Under the pieces are notes generated by a model. That model was not told where the DNA came from, did not search any database, and saw nothing but the letters and a program-made list of their open reading frames with translations. The position numbers were made by a program, and so were the translations under genes. This document shows positions 25,301 through 34,321 of a stretch of 64,000 nucleotides of DNA, one piece after another (positions within the stretch are counted from its first letter, which is position 1; the number at the start of each line of letters is the position of its first letter). This DNA is from CBDCWA01 sp965223255 (GTDB taxonomy: Bacteria > Pseudomonadota > Alphaproteobacteria > Rhizobiales > Hyphomicrobiaceae), in contig CBDCWA010000003.1 in the NCBI GenBank assembly GCA_965223255.1, positions 1,133,349 through 1,197,348 on the forward strand. The letters run 5' to 3'.

Positions 25301-26993
25301 TCAAATCACGACCTTCACTGACCGATTTGGCTTCAATCGAACAACCGGGTTCTTCTTGAGATAGTTGGTGACGACATCCCAAATGGCAGGGCCCTTGGTA
25401 TCCCTGTTGATCGAGGCCCAGCCAGCCACGGTATAGGTCTTGTCGCTCTCTATAGGCTTACCGGTTTTCAGAATAGTCATATCGCTGATGCGTTTATGAA
25501 CGCTGGCATTGACGTTGATTGTGTATCCCATTCCGCCAACGCGAACCATATCGCCACCCTGTTGATAATAGGGATCCTTGTTGAAGAGATTGTCAGCCAC
25601 ATCTTCCAAGACATCTTTCAACATTTTGCCCGTCATTTTGATGCGATAGGCTGCCGGATAAGACATTGAACAAGCCGTGTGCAAATCTTTCGACTGTAAT
25701 CGCCTGCCCCGGAAGCAATGTTGTCCCCCAACGGAAGCCCGGCGAAAACGCGATTTCAGCATCACGTTCTGAGAGCAGTGCATCACAGAACAGATCGTCG
25801 AAAGTGCCGTTGAAATTGCCGCGCCGATAGAGCAGATTCTCAGTCTTACCTAGAACCTGGCCAAGCTTTGCCTCATAAGGCTTGCGCACCCTATCTATTA
25901 GTGCGCTCATGTCGGGATCTTTTGAAATTGCATCGGAAAAGATAGGAATGAGCCGATATCGGTAACCGTTCACTTTTCCACCCGAGACATCCAAATCCAA
26001 TCGCGACAAGAACTTTCCATTCGATCCAGAAGCAATGACCAGCGTCTTACCAACGACAACAGGTTCGGGTAACGCGTCATGCGTGTGTCCGGTCAGGATA
26101 ACATCAATGCCTGGCACCCTGGCTGCGACTTTGCGGTCAATGTCGAAGCCATTATGAGACAGCAGTACGACAAGTTGCGCACCTTTTTGACGTGCCGCCT
26201 TTACATTTTTTTTGATCTCGCTCTCTCGAATACCAAATGACCACTTTGGAAACATCCAACGCGGATTGGCAATCGGCGTATACGGGAAAGCCTGCCCAAT
26301 GACTGCAATTTTGACGCCACCACGCTCAAACATTTTTGTTGAGGGAAAAACGCGCTCCCCCCATTCATTGTCGAAAACATTGCCGCCCAAAAAAGCAAAC
26401 GGCAGGCTATCAACGATCTGCTTGACCCGGTCAGCGCCGAACGTAAATTCCCAGTGCCCCGTCATGGCATCCGGCTTCAGGGCATTCATCACCGTGACCA
26501 TATCCTGGCCTTTGGTTGCGTTTGAGGTGTAGCTGCCCTGCCATGTATCGCCACCATCGAGCAGCAAAACTTTTCCGGGGCGTTCCGCGCGCATATGCTT
26601 TAAGACAGTGGCAACACGATCAATACCGCCCATTCGACCGTATGATTTTGCCAGTGCGGCAAAATCAGCCGACGACAACGCATAAGCCTTCGGTGAGCCT
26701 GGCGCGATGTTATAAAGCTTTAAGAAGTCTGCACCTGTAATATGCGGCGGAAGACCGGCCACATCGCCAACGCCAATGTTTATCGATGGTTCACGATAAT
26801 ATATGGGCTTCAGCTGTGCATGGATGTCGGTGATGTGCGCAATGGTAACGTTGCCGTAGCCTTTGAAATCGAGGATTTGGCTCTCGCTAAGGCGCTGTTG
26901 AGCGGCCAGGGAATACAGCGAGCCACTTCCTACCACACTCGCGGCTGCCAACGCCGCCGCGGTAAACTCACGTCTATTCAAGGTCGTCGCCAT
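25301..26993 (-). pseudogene. soxB: SoxB, thiosulfohydrolase, reading frame broken by a one-base insertion
   Basis: SoxB releases sulfate from the SoxYZ-bound thiosulfate adduct in the periplasm using a dinuclear metal centre. A Tat signal (NRREFTAAALAAASVVGSG), a metallophosphatase core (HITDIHAQ, LLDGGDTWQGS, LTGHTHDA) and the C-terminal half (DVADNLF, QQGGDMVRVGGMGY) are all present, but in two frames. After GQAITVE the first frame runs to a stop after about 466 residues; removing one A from the AAA run at 25688-25690 joins it exactly to DLHTACSMSYPAAYR, giving 563 residues, a normal SoxB length. All else is intact, so a sequencing or assembly error, or a very recent mutation, is likely. 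It lies downstream of soxA past a terminator. Confidence 0.9.
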
Positions 26994-27050
26994 TGGTGAG
27001 CCCCATCTGCTTACACACCGAATACGCTGGTTATGCGCGGATCAGCGTCG

Positions 27051-27087
27051 AAAAAAAAGCTGGCGGACACTCATGGATCCGCCAGCT
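27051..27087 (-). terminator. Intrinsic terminator between soxA and soxB
   Basis: A perfect 10-bp stem, AGCTGGCGGA (27058-27067) with TCCGCCAGCT (27078-27087), followed on the minus strand by eight T. It lies 22 nt past the soxA stop, so soxXYZA would end here and soxB would be expressed by readthrough or from a promoter in the remaining 57 nt. Confidence 0.88.
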
Positions 27088-27108
27088 ATACCTTACCCAA
27101 ATGACTGC

Positions 27109-27966
27109 TTACTGCCGTAAGGACGGCGTCTCGATTGCAAGCCCGGCACCCCTTGAAGCCAGGTACGCCTCAAGGGCGACAAACTCCTTGCTGCCGCGCT
27201 TATAAGGTTTGGCACGAATATTCTTCATGCAGCCTGAGAACCTTCGATGCATGGAACCAATTTTACGCCACTTGAATCGATAGGTCGGGAAACCATTGAC
27301 GTGCCCTTGGCTGAGGTGATCGGCCCTGATCATTTTGCCATTGTAATTCTCATGGCAACCAGCACACGCCATTTCTAATTGCCCGACCTGTTTATAATAA
27401 AGCTTTTTACCCCTTTCGATCCAAGCTTTCATTGGACCGTCGGTCTTAACTTTCATGGGCATGCCGCGGGACTGCAATCCGACATATGCCGTCATGCCAA
27501 GCATTTGGTTGGATTCCCACTTCCATGCCTTAGCTTTCATTCGATCGGTCCTGCAGCGATTAATGTTTTGCTCAAGCGTAAGCGGTTTCTTGGCTTTTGG
27601 ATCCCATTTCGGCATGCTGGCGCGCACGCCCTTCATCGACGTCTTAGCATCTTTGTGACACGTGGCGCACGACTTGCCGGCTGCACCGTCCTTTTTCTTC
27701 CAAAGGTCTTCTCCGAGACCAACTGCGAGCATGGCAGGGTTCTCGAAGTCATCGGCGGCAAGTGCGCGCGTCTCCTTTTTGCGATAATGCCAACCAGAGA
27801 TCAGCTTATCACCGAGAGGATGATTCTTCGGAGCATCGACAATCGTCTTGATCGTTTTGCCGTCGATAACCAGTTTGGCCTTTAAATTCGGCTCGCTTTG
27901 CGACACGCCGCTGAAGGCTATGAGCGCCGTGATAATGGTTGCTCCACCAATGAGTGTCCGCCTCAT
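27109..27966 (-). CDS. soxA: SoxA, diheme cytochrome subunit of SoxXA
   Basis: 285 residues. SoxXA joins thiosulfate oxidatively to the SoxY carrier Cys in the periplasm. A signal peptide precedes two heme sites, CATCH near residue 100 and CAGCH near residue 200, and a Cys in RFSGCMKN serves as the likely active-site persulfide/axial Cys of the catalytic heme. It is therefore the diheme type. GGGAGG precedes the ATG. The gene is 67 nt after soxZ in the soxXYZA run and is followed by a strong terminator. Confidence 0.93.
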   Translation of the reverse strand: MRRTLIGGATIITALIAFSGVSQSEPNLKAKLVIDGKTIKTIVDAPKNHPLGDKLISGWHYRKKETRALAADDFENPAMLAVGLGEDLWKKKDGAAGKSCATCHKDAKTSMKGVRASMPKWDPKAKKPLTLEQNINRCRTDRMKAKAWKWESNQMLGMTAYVGLQSRGMPMKVKTDGPMKAWIERGKKLYYKQVGQLEMACAGCHENYNGKMIRADHLSQGHVNGFPTYRFKWRKIGSMHRRFSGCMKNIRAKPYKRGSKEFVALEAYLASRGAGLAIETPSLRQ

Positions 27967-28033
27967 CCAGTATCCTCCCGTATCAGTCTAAAATTCAACG
28001 CATGCCTTCTTAGATTTGCATACATATGTTTTG

Positions 28034-28354
28034 TTAGCTGACAGTTATTGATTTGGTTGCTTCGTAAATTTTGCCGTTGTCGTCGAACCACTTAAAAACA
28101 AATTTGCCGCTCTCGTTCACTTTCACTTTGAACTGAAAGTATGGATTGTTGGAAACGGCAGGCTCGATAGCGCAGGCAAACACGACTTTGCCATTGAATG
28201 TGCATTCGAACTTATTGATGATGCGACGGGGAATACGCTTGCCGTCTTTACCCTTGCGTTGCCCGGTCTCCATCTTGTGACCGATGAGTGTCTTTATTGT
28301 TATGACCTCGCCCTTTTTTGCCGAGCGTGGCACGCGTAATCTTGGCTTAGACAT
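28034..28354 (-). CDS. soxZ: SoxZ, sulfur-carrier partner subunit
   Basis: 106 residues, the usual SoxZ length, with no signal peptide; it is exported as a complex with SoxY through SoxY's Tat signal. Features: RLRVPRSAKKGEVITIKTLIGHKMETG at the N-terminus, NKFECTFNG, an IEPAVSNNPYFQF segment and an immunoglobulin-like beta pattern ending with GKIYEATKSITVS. It supports the SoxY swinging arm during thiosulfate oxidation. 28 nt after soxY. Confidence 0.94.
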   Translation of the reverse strand: MSKPRLRVPRSAKKGEVITIKTLIGHKMETGQRKGKDGKRIPRRIINKFECTFNGKVVFACAIEPAVSNNPYFQFKVKVNESGKFVFKWFDDNGKIYEATKSITVS

Positions 28355-28382
28355 ATCTATCTTTCTCCTCGCCCTTTAGAAC

Positions 28383-28832
28383 CTAACCGCCGCATCCACC
28401 GATGGTAACTTTGACGAGTTTCTTATCCATGAAATAGCTGCCATCATTCATTTTGGCGACGGCAATAACATTCTGTGTTTTGGCAAGCCGAATGCGGGTA
28501 GCAGCAGACGCCTCACCGCTCATCGGTGAAAATTTGAAGGTAATCACACCGCCGCGAGGATTGCCGTCAGCCACAATAAGCACATCCGTGACATGAGACT
28601 TTTCTGTCATCGGGCTATCGACAGCAACCGAGATCGGTACAACATTGCCATTTTCAGCAATCTCAGGCGTTGTCAATTTGACCTTCCCCTTCGCCGCTGA
28701 CTTGCCGCCGGTGAATTTTGAAATAATCGCTGCTGAATTATTGCCCTTTGCTTCGGCAACGGACAGTCCGAGGCCGGCCACCGTGATGGCACTCGCCCCG
28801 ATCACCAATGCATCGCGCCTTGTAATATTCAT
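28383..28832 (-). CDS. soxY: SoxY, sulfur-covalent carrier protein
   Basis: 149 residues. It begins with a Tat-type leader (MNITRRDALVIGASAITVAG) and ends in the carrier motif VTIGGCGG, whose Cys bears thiosulfate and sulfane intermediates during the Sox cycle. The body is the Ig-like SoxY fold. GGAGAAGG precedes the ATG. It is the second gene of soxXYZA. With no soxCD nearby, the sulfane sulfur left on this Cys needs another exit. Confidence 0.94.
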   Translation of the reverse strand: MNITRRDALVIGASAITVAGLGLSVAEAKGNNSAAIISKFTGGKSAAKGKVKLTTPEIAENGNVVPISVAVDSPMTEKSHVTDVLIVADGNPRGGVITFKFSPMSGEASAATRIRLAKTQNVIAVAKMNDGSYFMDKKLVKVTIGGCGG

Positions 28833-28869
28833 GAACCTTCTCCTTGGTATTCAGATACCCGCTTAGGGG

Positions 28870-29340
28870 CTATTTCTTATCTTTCAGACGAACCAGATAC
28901 GCCACGATATCCTCTACCTGCTGCGCGGAAAGAAGTGTCTTGTTTTGAAATTTCTTGAGCGTTCTCGGCGCGTCGCCGGCTCGATAAAATGTCGGCATCA
29001 AAGATTGTTTGCCAAAAACCTTTTTCGAACTGATCACGATGGCCCGCAATTGCGCAGCTTTCCATCGGCTACCGGCACCATCCAAAGGTGGCGCAACTTC
29101 GCCGTGAAACTGTTGCTCGCTCATTTCCTTATTCTTGTGACACGCAAGACAGTTACCGAGCTTGCGATTGATCATCCACTTGCGGCCCTTCTTAGGGTCA
29201 CCGGGAACGCCCGTTAGCGACTTCGCAACCGCTAAATCTTTAAACTTGACCTTATCAGGCGGTACGACATCTGCCGCGGATAGAGACACAGTCCCCGAGA
29301 CTAGCAATGCAACCGAAGCAATGATTGTCGCTACTCGCAT
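28870..29340 (-). CDS. soxX: SoxX, monoheme cytochrome subunit of SoxXA
   Basis: 156 residues from ATG 29340, which has GGGGAGG upstream (an in-frame ATG at 29355 overlaps that site). Signal peptide TIIASVALLVSGTVSLSA; heme motif CLACH in GNCLACHKN near residue 65; axial Met in SLMPTFYRAG. It passes electrons from SoxA to a mobile cytochrome. First gene of the soxXYZA run; the 185 nt upstream to the SoxW gene is likely its promoter region and shows AT-rich sequence but no full ATTC-N8-GAAT site. Confidence 0.92.
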   Translation of the reverse strand: MRVATIIASVALLVSGTVSLSAADVVPPDKVKFKDLAVAKSLTGVPGDPKKGRKWMINRKLGNCLACHKNKEMSEQQFHGEVAPPLDGAGSRWKAAQLRAIVISSKKVFGKQSLMPTFYRAGDAPRTLKKFQNKTLLSAQQVEDIVAYLVRLKDKK

Positions 29341-29525
29341 GATTAACCTCCCCATCGTGCGTTATAAGTTGCGCAACGCTCAGACCGTCAAGCACAGACG
29401 CTGCAACTGTTTGTAATCACTGTAAGCGCAAGGCGGGCATCAGATCAATTTAAAAATTCGATTTTTTCTATGTGTACCTGAAAGTTTGTCCGATGAGACC
29501 GCTGAAGCACAAAGTTTCCGAGACT

Positions 29526-30098
29526 TTATTTCGCCTTGCCGTCACCCATTAACTTGCGCGCATGATATTTTTGAAAGTGTTCTTTTGAGTTGTAGCCCTT
29601 TTCCTTAACCCATTGAAACATATGAAGGAATGTTCCCTTACCGAAAGCGCCCGGCATGCGTGCCACTGCGGCCTTGCCTGCTGTTCCTGTTTTTGGTGCG
29701 ACCTCTGGCATAAACATAATAGTCGGTGTAAAGACGACGCCCCAGCGCCTAGCGGCAAGCTTCTCCGAAATCACCTTTCCGTCTAGATCCGTGACCTCTT
29801 CATCGCCAAACATATTGTATTGGACCATCATGAAGTTGGCCTTGATGTAGTCCCGAATTTTCGGATCTGTAAGTAATACTTCGTGGACTTTCTTACAGTA
29901 GCCGCAGCCCTTTTGCTCGAAGATGATGGCCAATCTCTTACCTGCCTTCGCTGCTGCGGCAATGTCTTCTCTGATATCCCTAAAGGTCAAAGCAAACCAT
30001 GGCTGCTTGTGCAGACCATCGGGACCAAGCTTGGCTATTGCGCCATAGCTGCTTGCGACCAAGACAATTGCTGCAACTGCGAAGACCATCTTGTGCAT
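29526..30098 (-). CDS. soxW: SoxW, periplasmic thioredoxin
   Basis: About 190 residues from ATG 30098 (GGAG 8 nt upstream). Signal peptide VFAVAAIVLVASSYGAIA, then a thioredoxin fold with GCGYCKKVH near residue 60 and the cis-Pro loop VVFTPTIMF. It is reduced by CcdA, encoded 34 nt upstream, and in known systems keeps Sox components in a reduced, active state. It is a paralogue of the gene at 21335-21976 with the same overall layout but a different CxxC dipeptide (GY versus PY). Confidence 0.87.
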   Translation of the reverse strand: MHKMVFAVAAIVLVASSYGAIAKLGPDGLHKQPWFALTFRDIREDIAAAAKAGKRLAIIFEQKGCGYCKKVHEVLLTDPKIRDYIKANFMMVQYNMFGDEEVTDLDGKVISEKLAARRWGVVFTPTIMFMPEVAPKTGTAGKAAVARMPGAFGKGTFLHMFQWVKEKGYNSKEHFQKYHARKLMGDGKAK

Positions 30099-30132
30099 GT
30101 CACTACTCCGATTAATACGTTGGCATACGATT

Positions 30133-30864
30133 TCAGCCAATCTTTCCCAATGACGGGAAGAGTTCCAGAAGCCAATAAGCCATTTTCGACATATAGCCCG
30201 TAATAAACAGCAGTCCGGCGACGATCAGGAGCACCCCCATAACTTTTTCAACTATGGGAAAATAACGTTTGAACCTCGCAGAAGCCCCCAAGAACGGCCC
30301 AACGAACAGCGCTGCAATCAAGAACGGAACGCCAATGCCCAGGGCATATGCGAACAGAAGAGTGGCCCCTTTCCATACCGTTTGTTCAGCACCGGCCATA
30401 AACAATATGACCGAAAGGACAGGACCGACACACGGCGTCCACCCGAAAGCAAACGCCAAACCGATTATGTAACCGCCCAGCATGCCCGGCGGCTTGTTCG
30501 CCACCTGAAACCGTGTGTCTTGATAAAGCCAATTCAACCGAAGAGCCCCTAAGAAATGGAGCCCCATTAGGATAATGATTATTCCAGCCACCACCGTCAG
30601 CCAACTGAGGTATGTCGTGATGAATTTTCCGAGGATGGTTGCGGTCGCCCCGAGAGCCACGAATACAGTGGTAAATCCCAGAACAAAGGCAAATGCGGTG
30701 GAGAAGACAGAGCCGCTAATCGACTTTTTCTCTGCCGATAGTTCCTCAAAGCTGACCCCAGCCAGAAAGCACAAATAAGGCGGCACGAGAGGCAACACGC
30801 AAGGCGAAAGAAATGACAGAAAGCCGGCAAGAAAGGCGCTAGGTATCGTAATGTTAAAGTCCAT
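30133..30864 (-). CDS. ccdA: CcdA/DsbD-type transmembrane thiol reductase
   Basis: 243 residues, six transmembrane helices. The two redox cysteines are in SFLSPCVLPLVPP near residue 22 and FGWTPCVGPVLS near residue 145, the standard CcdA signature. It carries reducing power from cytoplasmic thioredoxin to periplasmic SoxW and to cytochrome c maturation. Directly upstream of soxW, and divergent from soxS across a region of 85 nt. Confidence 0.92.
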   Translation of the reverse strand: MDFNITIPSAFLAGFLSFLSPCVLPLVPPYLCFLAGVSFEELSAEKKSISGSVFSTAFAFVLGFTTVFVALGATATILGKFITTYLSWLTVVAGIIIILMGLHFLGALRLNWLYQDTRFQVANKPPGMLGGYIIGLAFAFGWTPCVGPVLSVILFMAGAEQTVWKGATLLFAYALGIGVPFLIAALFVGPFLGASARFKRYFPIVEKVMGVLLIVAGLLFITGYMSKMAYWLLELFPSLGKIG

Positions 30865-30949
30865 TGGGTGGCCTGCACTGCTGACTTCACATATGACTTA
30901 TGATATATGATGGGGCGATATGGCAATAGCATTATACGAGGGATTAGGC

Positions 30950-31372
30950 ATGCCCTGCCGACTGCGCCACCACCGGGTCCACAGCTACCCGCGAGTTTGG
31001 AGCGCAGTGCTTTTTTGCATGCTGCTGCTCATCCCATCGCTGCAAACCAGTGCTGCGGAGCTCGTCATGCTTGAGGAGGACGGATGTGAATGGTGTGAAA
31101 TCTGGAACACAGAAATCGCGCCGATCTATCCGAAGACAACGGAAGGCAAACGTGCTCCATTAAGACGCATCGATATGCATTCAAAGTTACCCTCTGACTT
31201 AGCATTTCTTAACAAGGGCTCTTACACACCGACTTTTATTTTGGTTGACGGAGGCCGCGAAATTGGTCGAATAAGAGGCTACCCGGGGGAGGATTTTTTC
31301 TGGGGATTGCTTGGCGTCCTGATGAAGAAGTTGCCCCACCAGGCAGTGGTCAATTCTCCAAAATCGCCATAG
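30950..31372 (+). CDS. soxS: SoxS, periplasmic thioredoxin-like protein
   Basis: About 140 residues from ATG 30950 (GAGGGA 6 nt upstream); an earlier ATG at 30920 has no ribosome site. Signal peptide AVLFCMLLLIPSLQTSAA, then a short thioredoxin-like domain with DGCEWCEIW near residue 47 and SYTPTFILVDGG. SoxS proteins reduce and reactivate SoxYZ in Sox-containing bacteria. It is followed after 17 nt by the ArsR-family gene, the same soxS-soxR pairing as in Paracoccus and Hyphomicrobium. Confidence 0.88.
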   Translation: MPCRLRHHRVHSYPRVWSAVLFCMLLLIPSLQTSAAELVMLEEDGCEWCEIWNTEIAPIYPKTTEGKRAPLRRIDMHSKLPSDLAFLNKGSYTPTFILVDGGREIGRIRGYPGEDFFWGLLGVLMKKLPHQAVVNSPKSP

Positions 31373-31389
31373 AGAAGGAACGTTTTCAG

Positions 31390-31725
31390 TTGCCGTTACC
31401 CACTTCCACCGCTTTTGAACTCCAGGTTCATCAAGATGAAATGGCGGAGAATGCCAAGGAAGCGACCGCTTTTTTGAAGGCTTTGAGTCATGAAGGCAGG
31501 CTCATGATCTTGTGCTACCTTTCAAGCGGAGAGAAATCCGTAACCGAACTTGAGCAACTGTTGTCAATGCGCCAACCGGCGGTTTCCCAGCTTCTAGCGC
31601 GCCTCCGGGCTGACGATATTATTGAAGCGCGCCGCGACGGTAAGACCATATTCTACTCGATTGCAGATGACCGGGTGCTGCAAATGATGGAGTTGGTGTA
31701 CGACCTGTTCTGCGCCGAGGATTAG
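31390..31725 (+). CDS. soxR: ArsR-family sulfur regulator, SoxR-like
   Basis: 111 residues; winged helix with LMILCYLSSGEKSVTEL and the recognition helix LSMRQPAVSQLLARLRADDII. Two cysteines only, LMILCY (about 43) and LFCAED near the end, match the thiol-switch pair of SoxR/SqrR/BigR repressors. The TTG at 31390 has AGAAGGAA about 9 nt upstream; ATG 31441 is the alternative. It follows soxS and is likely the Sox-region repressor, while the gene at 15278 may serve sHdr; which controls which cannot be told from sequence. Confidence 0.86.
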   Translation: MPLPTSTAFELQVHQDEMAENAKEATAFLKALSHEGRLMILCYLSSGEKSVTELEQLLSMRQPAVSQLLARLRADDIIEARRDGKTIFYSIADDRVLQMMELVYDLFCAED

Positions 31726-31801
31726 ACCAAGGCGGCAGCGCGGCCTATTCGAAAGGCTAAAGCAAATAACCATTGCTGTTAAGTGAACGGCACAATATAG
31801 T

Positions 31802-31817
31802 ATTCAAAAAATAATAT
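31802..31817. promoter_or_regulatory. Degenerate ATTC-N8-GAAT-like dyad before the SoxT-like gene
   Basis: ATTC-N8-ATAT in a very AT-rich stretch, 54 nt upstream of the GTG of the YeeE-type gene. Confidence 0.3.
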
Positions 31818-31870
31818 ATGTTTACGTCGACCGCCGCCGTGCGGAGACGGATAACATATGGAGGAATATA

Positions 31871-32980
31871 GTGCCCGAATTGCCGAACGGGGCAGCCGTC
31901 GCAATTGCAGGATGCTTGGGTGGCTTCATCTTGGGTCTCGCCGCCCGGATGGGTCGCTTTTGCACATTAGCGGCAATAGAGGACACGCTCTATGCCGGCG
32001 ATCGGCGACGTTTCCGGATGTGGGTCATTGCGATGGCCACATCGATAGCCGGAACGACTTTGCTTGCCGGCCTTGGCCTTATCGACCTGACCAATTCGGT
32101 CTATCAACACCATTCGCTCAATCTCGTGGCATGGATACTCGGTGGATTATTGTTCGGGCTTGGCATGGCGTTTTGCGGCACATGCGCATTTGGCACGCTG
32201 GTCAGAGCAGGTGGCGGCGATCTTAGGTCGTTCTGCATTTTGATCGTGCTCGGTGCGTCTGCCTACATGGCGGTCTCGGGGCCGACAGCAATGTTCAGAA
32301 CAGCCTTTCTTGATCGGTTTGCTCTGCCGGAAGGGCTCATCGCCCGACGAACGCTGCTAGATCTTTCACCCAGTGGCGCCAATATATTTACTTACGTTTT
32401 GGTTCTTGCTGTCGTGGCACTGCTCACGGGTTGGGCATTGAGCTCAGAGCGCTTTCGCAAATCGGGATCTAACTTGTTTTGGGGCGTAACCGTCGGCAGC
32501 GTAGTCGTATTTGGCTGGTTTGTAACCGGTTACCTGCTCTCAGATCCCTTCAACCCTCAGTCAATGTATTCGTTCACCTTCGCGTTGCCGGTCGGTCAGT
32601 CCTTGATGTTTTTGATGACCATGAGCAGTTCGGTCATAACATTTGCCATAGGCGCGACGGTTGGCGTGGTCGCAGGTGCGTTTGTCGGCGCTAGCGTGAG
32701 AAACGAGTTCCGCTGGGAAGCGGCCGATGATGCCCGAGAAATGCGGCGGCATATCTTAGGTGCATTCTTGATGGGAACCGGTGGCGTTTATGCCGGCGGC
32801 TGTACCATCGGCCAAGGTTTATCGGCCGTGTCTGTGTTGTCGATTTCAGCACCAATTGTGCTCGGTTCTATATGGCTTGGCGCGTGGTTCGGCCTGTACC
32901 TTCTAATGGATAACTCAGCTTCAATGCTGTTGAAATCTGTATTCGGTCGGATCGCGGGGCGAAGCAGGAACAATCATTAG
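31871..32980 (+). CDS. soxT: YeeE/YedE permease, SoxT-like
   Basis: 369 residues with around nine to ten transmembrane segments. Signature cysteines: ARMGRFCTLAAIED near residue 30, GMAFCGTCAFGTLVRAGGG near 105 and GGVYAGGCTIGQGLSA near 310. In the soxS-soxR-soxT arrangement this permease is thought to bring a sulfur compound into the cytoplasm, both as substrate for sHdr and as inducer signal. GTG at 31871 has GGAGG 7 nt upstream. It differs clearly from the fused YeeE at 20138-21316. Confidence 0.87.
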   Translation: MPELPNGAAVAIAGCLGGFILGLAARMGRFCTLAAIEDTLYAGDRRRFRMWVIAMATSIAGTTLLAGLGLIDLTNSVYQHHSLNLVAWILGGLLFGLGMAFCGTCAFGTLVRAGGGDLRSFCILIVLGASAYMAVSGPTAMFRTAFLDRFALPEGLIARRTLLDLSPSGANIFTYVLVLAVVALLTGWALSSERFRKSGSNLFWGVTVGSVVVFGWFVTGYLLSDPFNPQSMYSFTFALPVGQSLMFLMTMSSSVITFAIGATVGVVAGAFVGASVRNEFRWEAADDAREMRRHILGAFLMGTGGVYAGGCTIGQGLSAVSVLSISAPIVLGSIWLGAWFGLYLLMDNSASMLLKSVFGRIAGRSRNNH

Positions 32981-33010
32981 GTAACCGACGCTTACCGAAA
33001 GGATCGTACC

Positions 33011-34276
33011 TTGGGAACATATGACGAGCATTTTCAAAAGGCGTTGAACGCACTCCACGAGGAGCGGCGATACCGATATTTCGCTGACCTGGAACGGTCT
33101 GCCGGCAATTTTCCGCACGCTGCCTTAACCGAACTTGGTGTGTCAAAGGAGATTACCATTTGGTGCTCTAACGACTATCTCGGCATGGGCCAACATCCCG
33201 ACGTCCTTGCAGCAATGTTGAAAACTGCCAAACGAACCGGTGTCGGTGCGGGCGGCACAAGAAACATTTCCGGCACCAGCCATCAAATCATCGAACTAGA
33301 AGCCGAGCTTGCAGACCTTCACGCAAAGGATAGCGCGCTGGTCTTCACGTCCGGCTATGTGTCCAACGCGACATCACTTACGACCATAGCTAAATTACTG
33401 CCAGATTGTTTGATCCTTTCCGACCAATTGAACCATGCCTCGATGATCGAAGGTATCAGAGGGTCGGGTGCGGCGCGTCAGATCTTTCGACATAATGATA
33501 TGGCGCATTTAGAAGAATTGCTGTCCCAAGTTGATCCCAGTCGGACAAAGATTATCGCTTTTGAAAGCGTATACTCGATGGACGGCGACGTTGCGCCGAT
33601 CACCGAAATCGTAGCACTTGCAAAACGCTACAATGCCCTGACTTATATTGATGAAGTGCACGCGGTGGGCATGTATGGCTCGCGGGGCGGTGGTATTGCT
33701 GAACGAGAAGGCCTGATGACGGAAATCGACGTCATCGAGGGCACGCTGGCGAAAGCCTATGGGACTCTTGGTGGTTATATTACTGGCTCGGCCGAATTGA
33801 TTGATGCAGTACGTTCCTATGCGCCGGGCTTTATATTTACCACCGCCCTGCCGCCTCCCCTTGCCGCGGCCGCGACAGCATCCATTCGGCACTTGAAGAC
33901 ATCGAAATCGGAAAGGCAGGCCCAACAGCAAGCGGTAACCAACACCCGCCACCTGCTGACTTGCGCTGGTCTGCCGGTGATGGAGACGGATACGCACATC
34001 CTGCCAATCGCGGTCGGCAATGCCGAGCTTTGTAAGGCTGCAAGCGATCGTCTGTTGCAGCAGCACGCGATCTACATCCAGCCCATAAACTATCCAACGG
34101 TGCCCCGAAACACCGAGCGATTACGTATTACGCCGACACCTCAACATCGCCCGGAACACATCGTACAGCTCCGCGATGCGTTGGTTGAAACCTGGCAAAC
34201 GCTTGATATTCCGTTTGCCGACAACCGTGCAACAATCGGAACCAGCGACAACATCTTCATTTCTGCAGGTGGATAA
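33011..34276 (+). CDS. hemA: 5-aminolevulinate synthase
   Basis: 421 residues; condenses glycine with succinyl-CoA to 5-aminolevulinate, the first step of haem synthesis in alphaproteobacteria (Shemin route). PLP-enzyme features: CSNDYLGMGQHP, GAGGTRNISGT, LNHASMIEGIRGS, DEVHAVGMYG and the PLP-lysine motif TLAKAYGTLGGYI. Start TTG at 33011 follows GAAAGGATC. Placed between soxT and fccAB, next to ccmE and several c cytochromes, it is well placed to supply haem when Sox cytochromes are made. Confidence 0.93.
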   Translation: MGTYDEHFQKALNALHEERRYRYFADLERSAGNFPHAALTELGVSKEITIWCSNDYLGMGQHPDVLAAMLKTAKRTGVGAGGTRNISGTSHQIIELEAELADLHAKDSALVFTSGYVSNATSLTTIAKLLPDCLILSDQLNHASMIEGIRGSGAARQIFRHNDMAHLEELLSQVDPSRTKIIAFESVYSMDGDVAPITEIVALAKRYNALTYIDEVHAVGMYGSRGGGIAEREGLMTEIDVIEGTLAKAYGTLGGYITGSAELIDAVRSYAPGFIFTTALPPPLAAAATASIRHLKTSKSERQAQQQAVTNTRHLLTCAGLPVMETDTHILPIAVGNAELCKAASDRLLQQHAIYIQPINYPTVPRNTERLRITPTPQHRPEHIVQLRDALVETWQTLDIPFADNRATIGTSDNIFISAGG

Positions 34277-34321
34277 CGGCCTCATGCTTTAAAGCATTCC
34301 TCGTGACGTTACGGCACACAC

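Noticed and set aside
28014..28033. Extra ATTC-N8-GAAT-like site upstream of soxA or before soxX
   Set aside because: AT-rich palindromic-looking stretches (for example ATACATATG) do not fit the dyad spacing, so none was called there.
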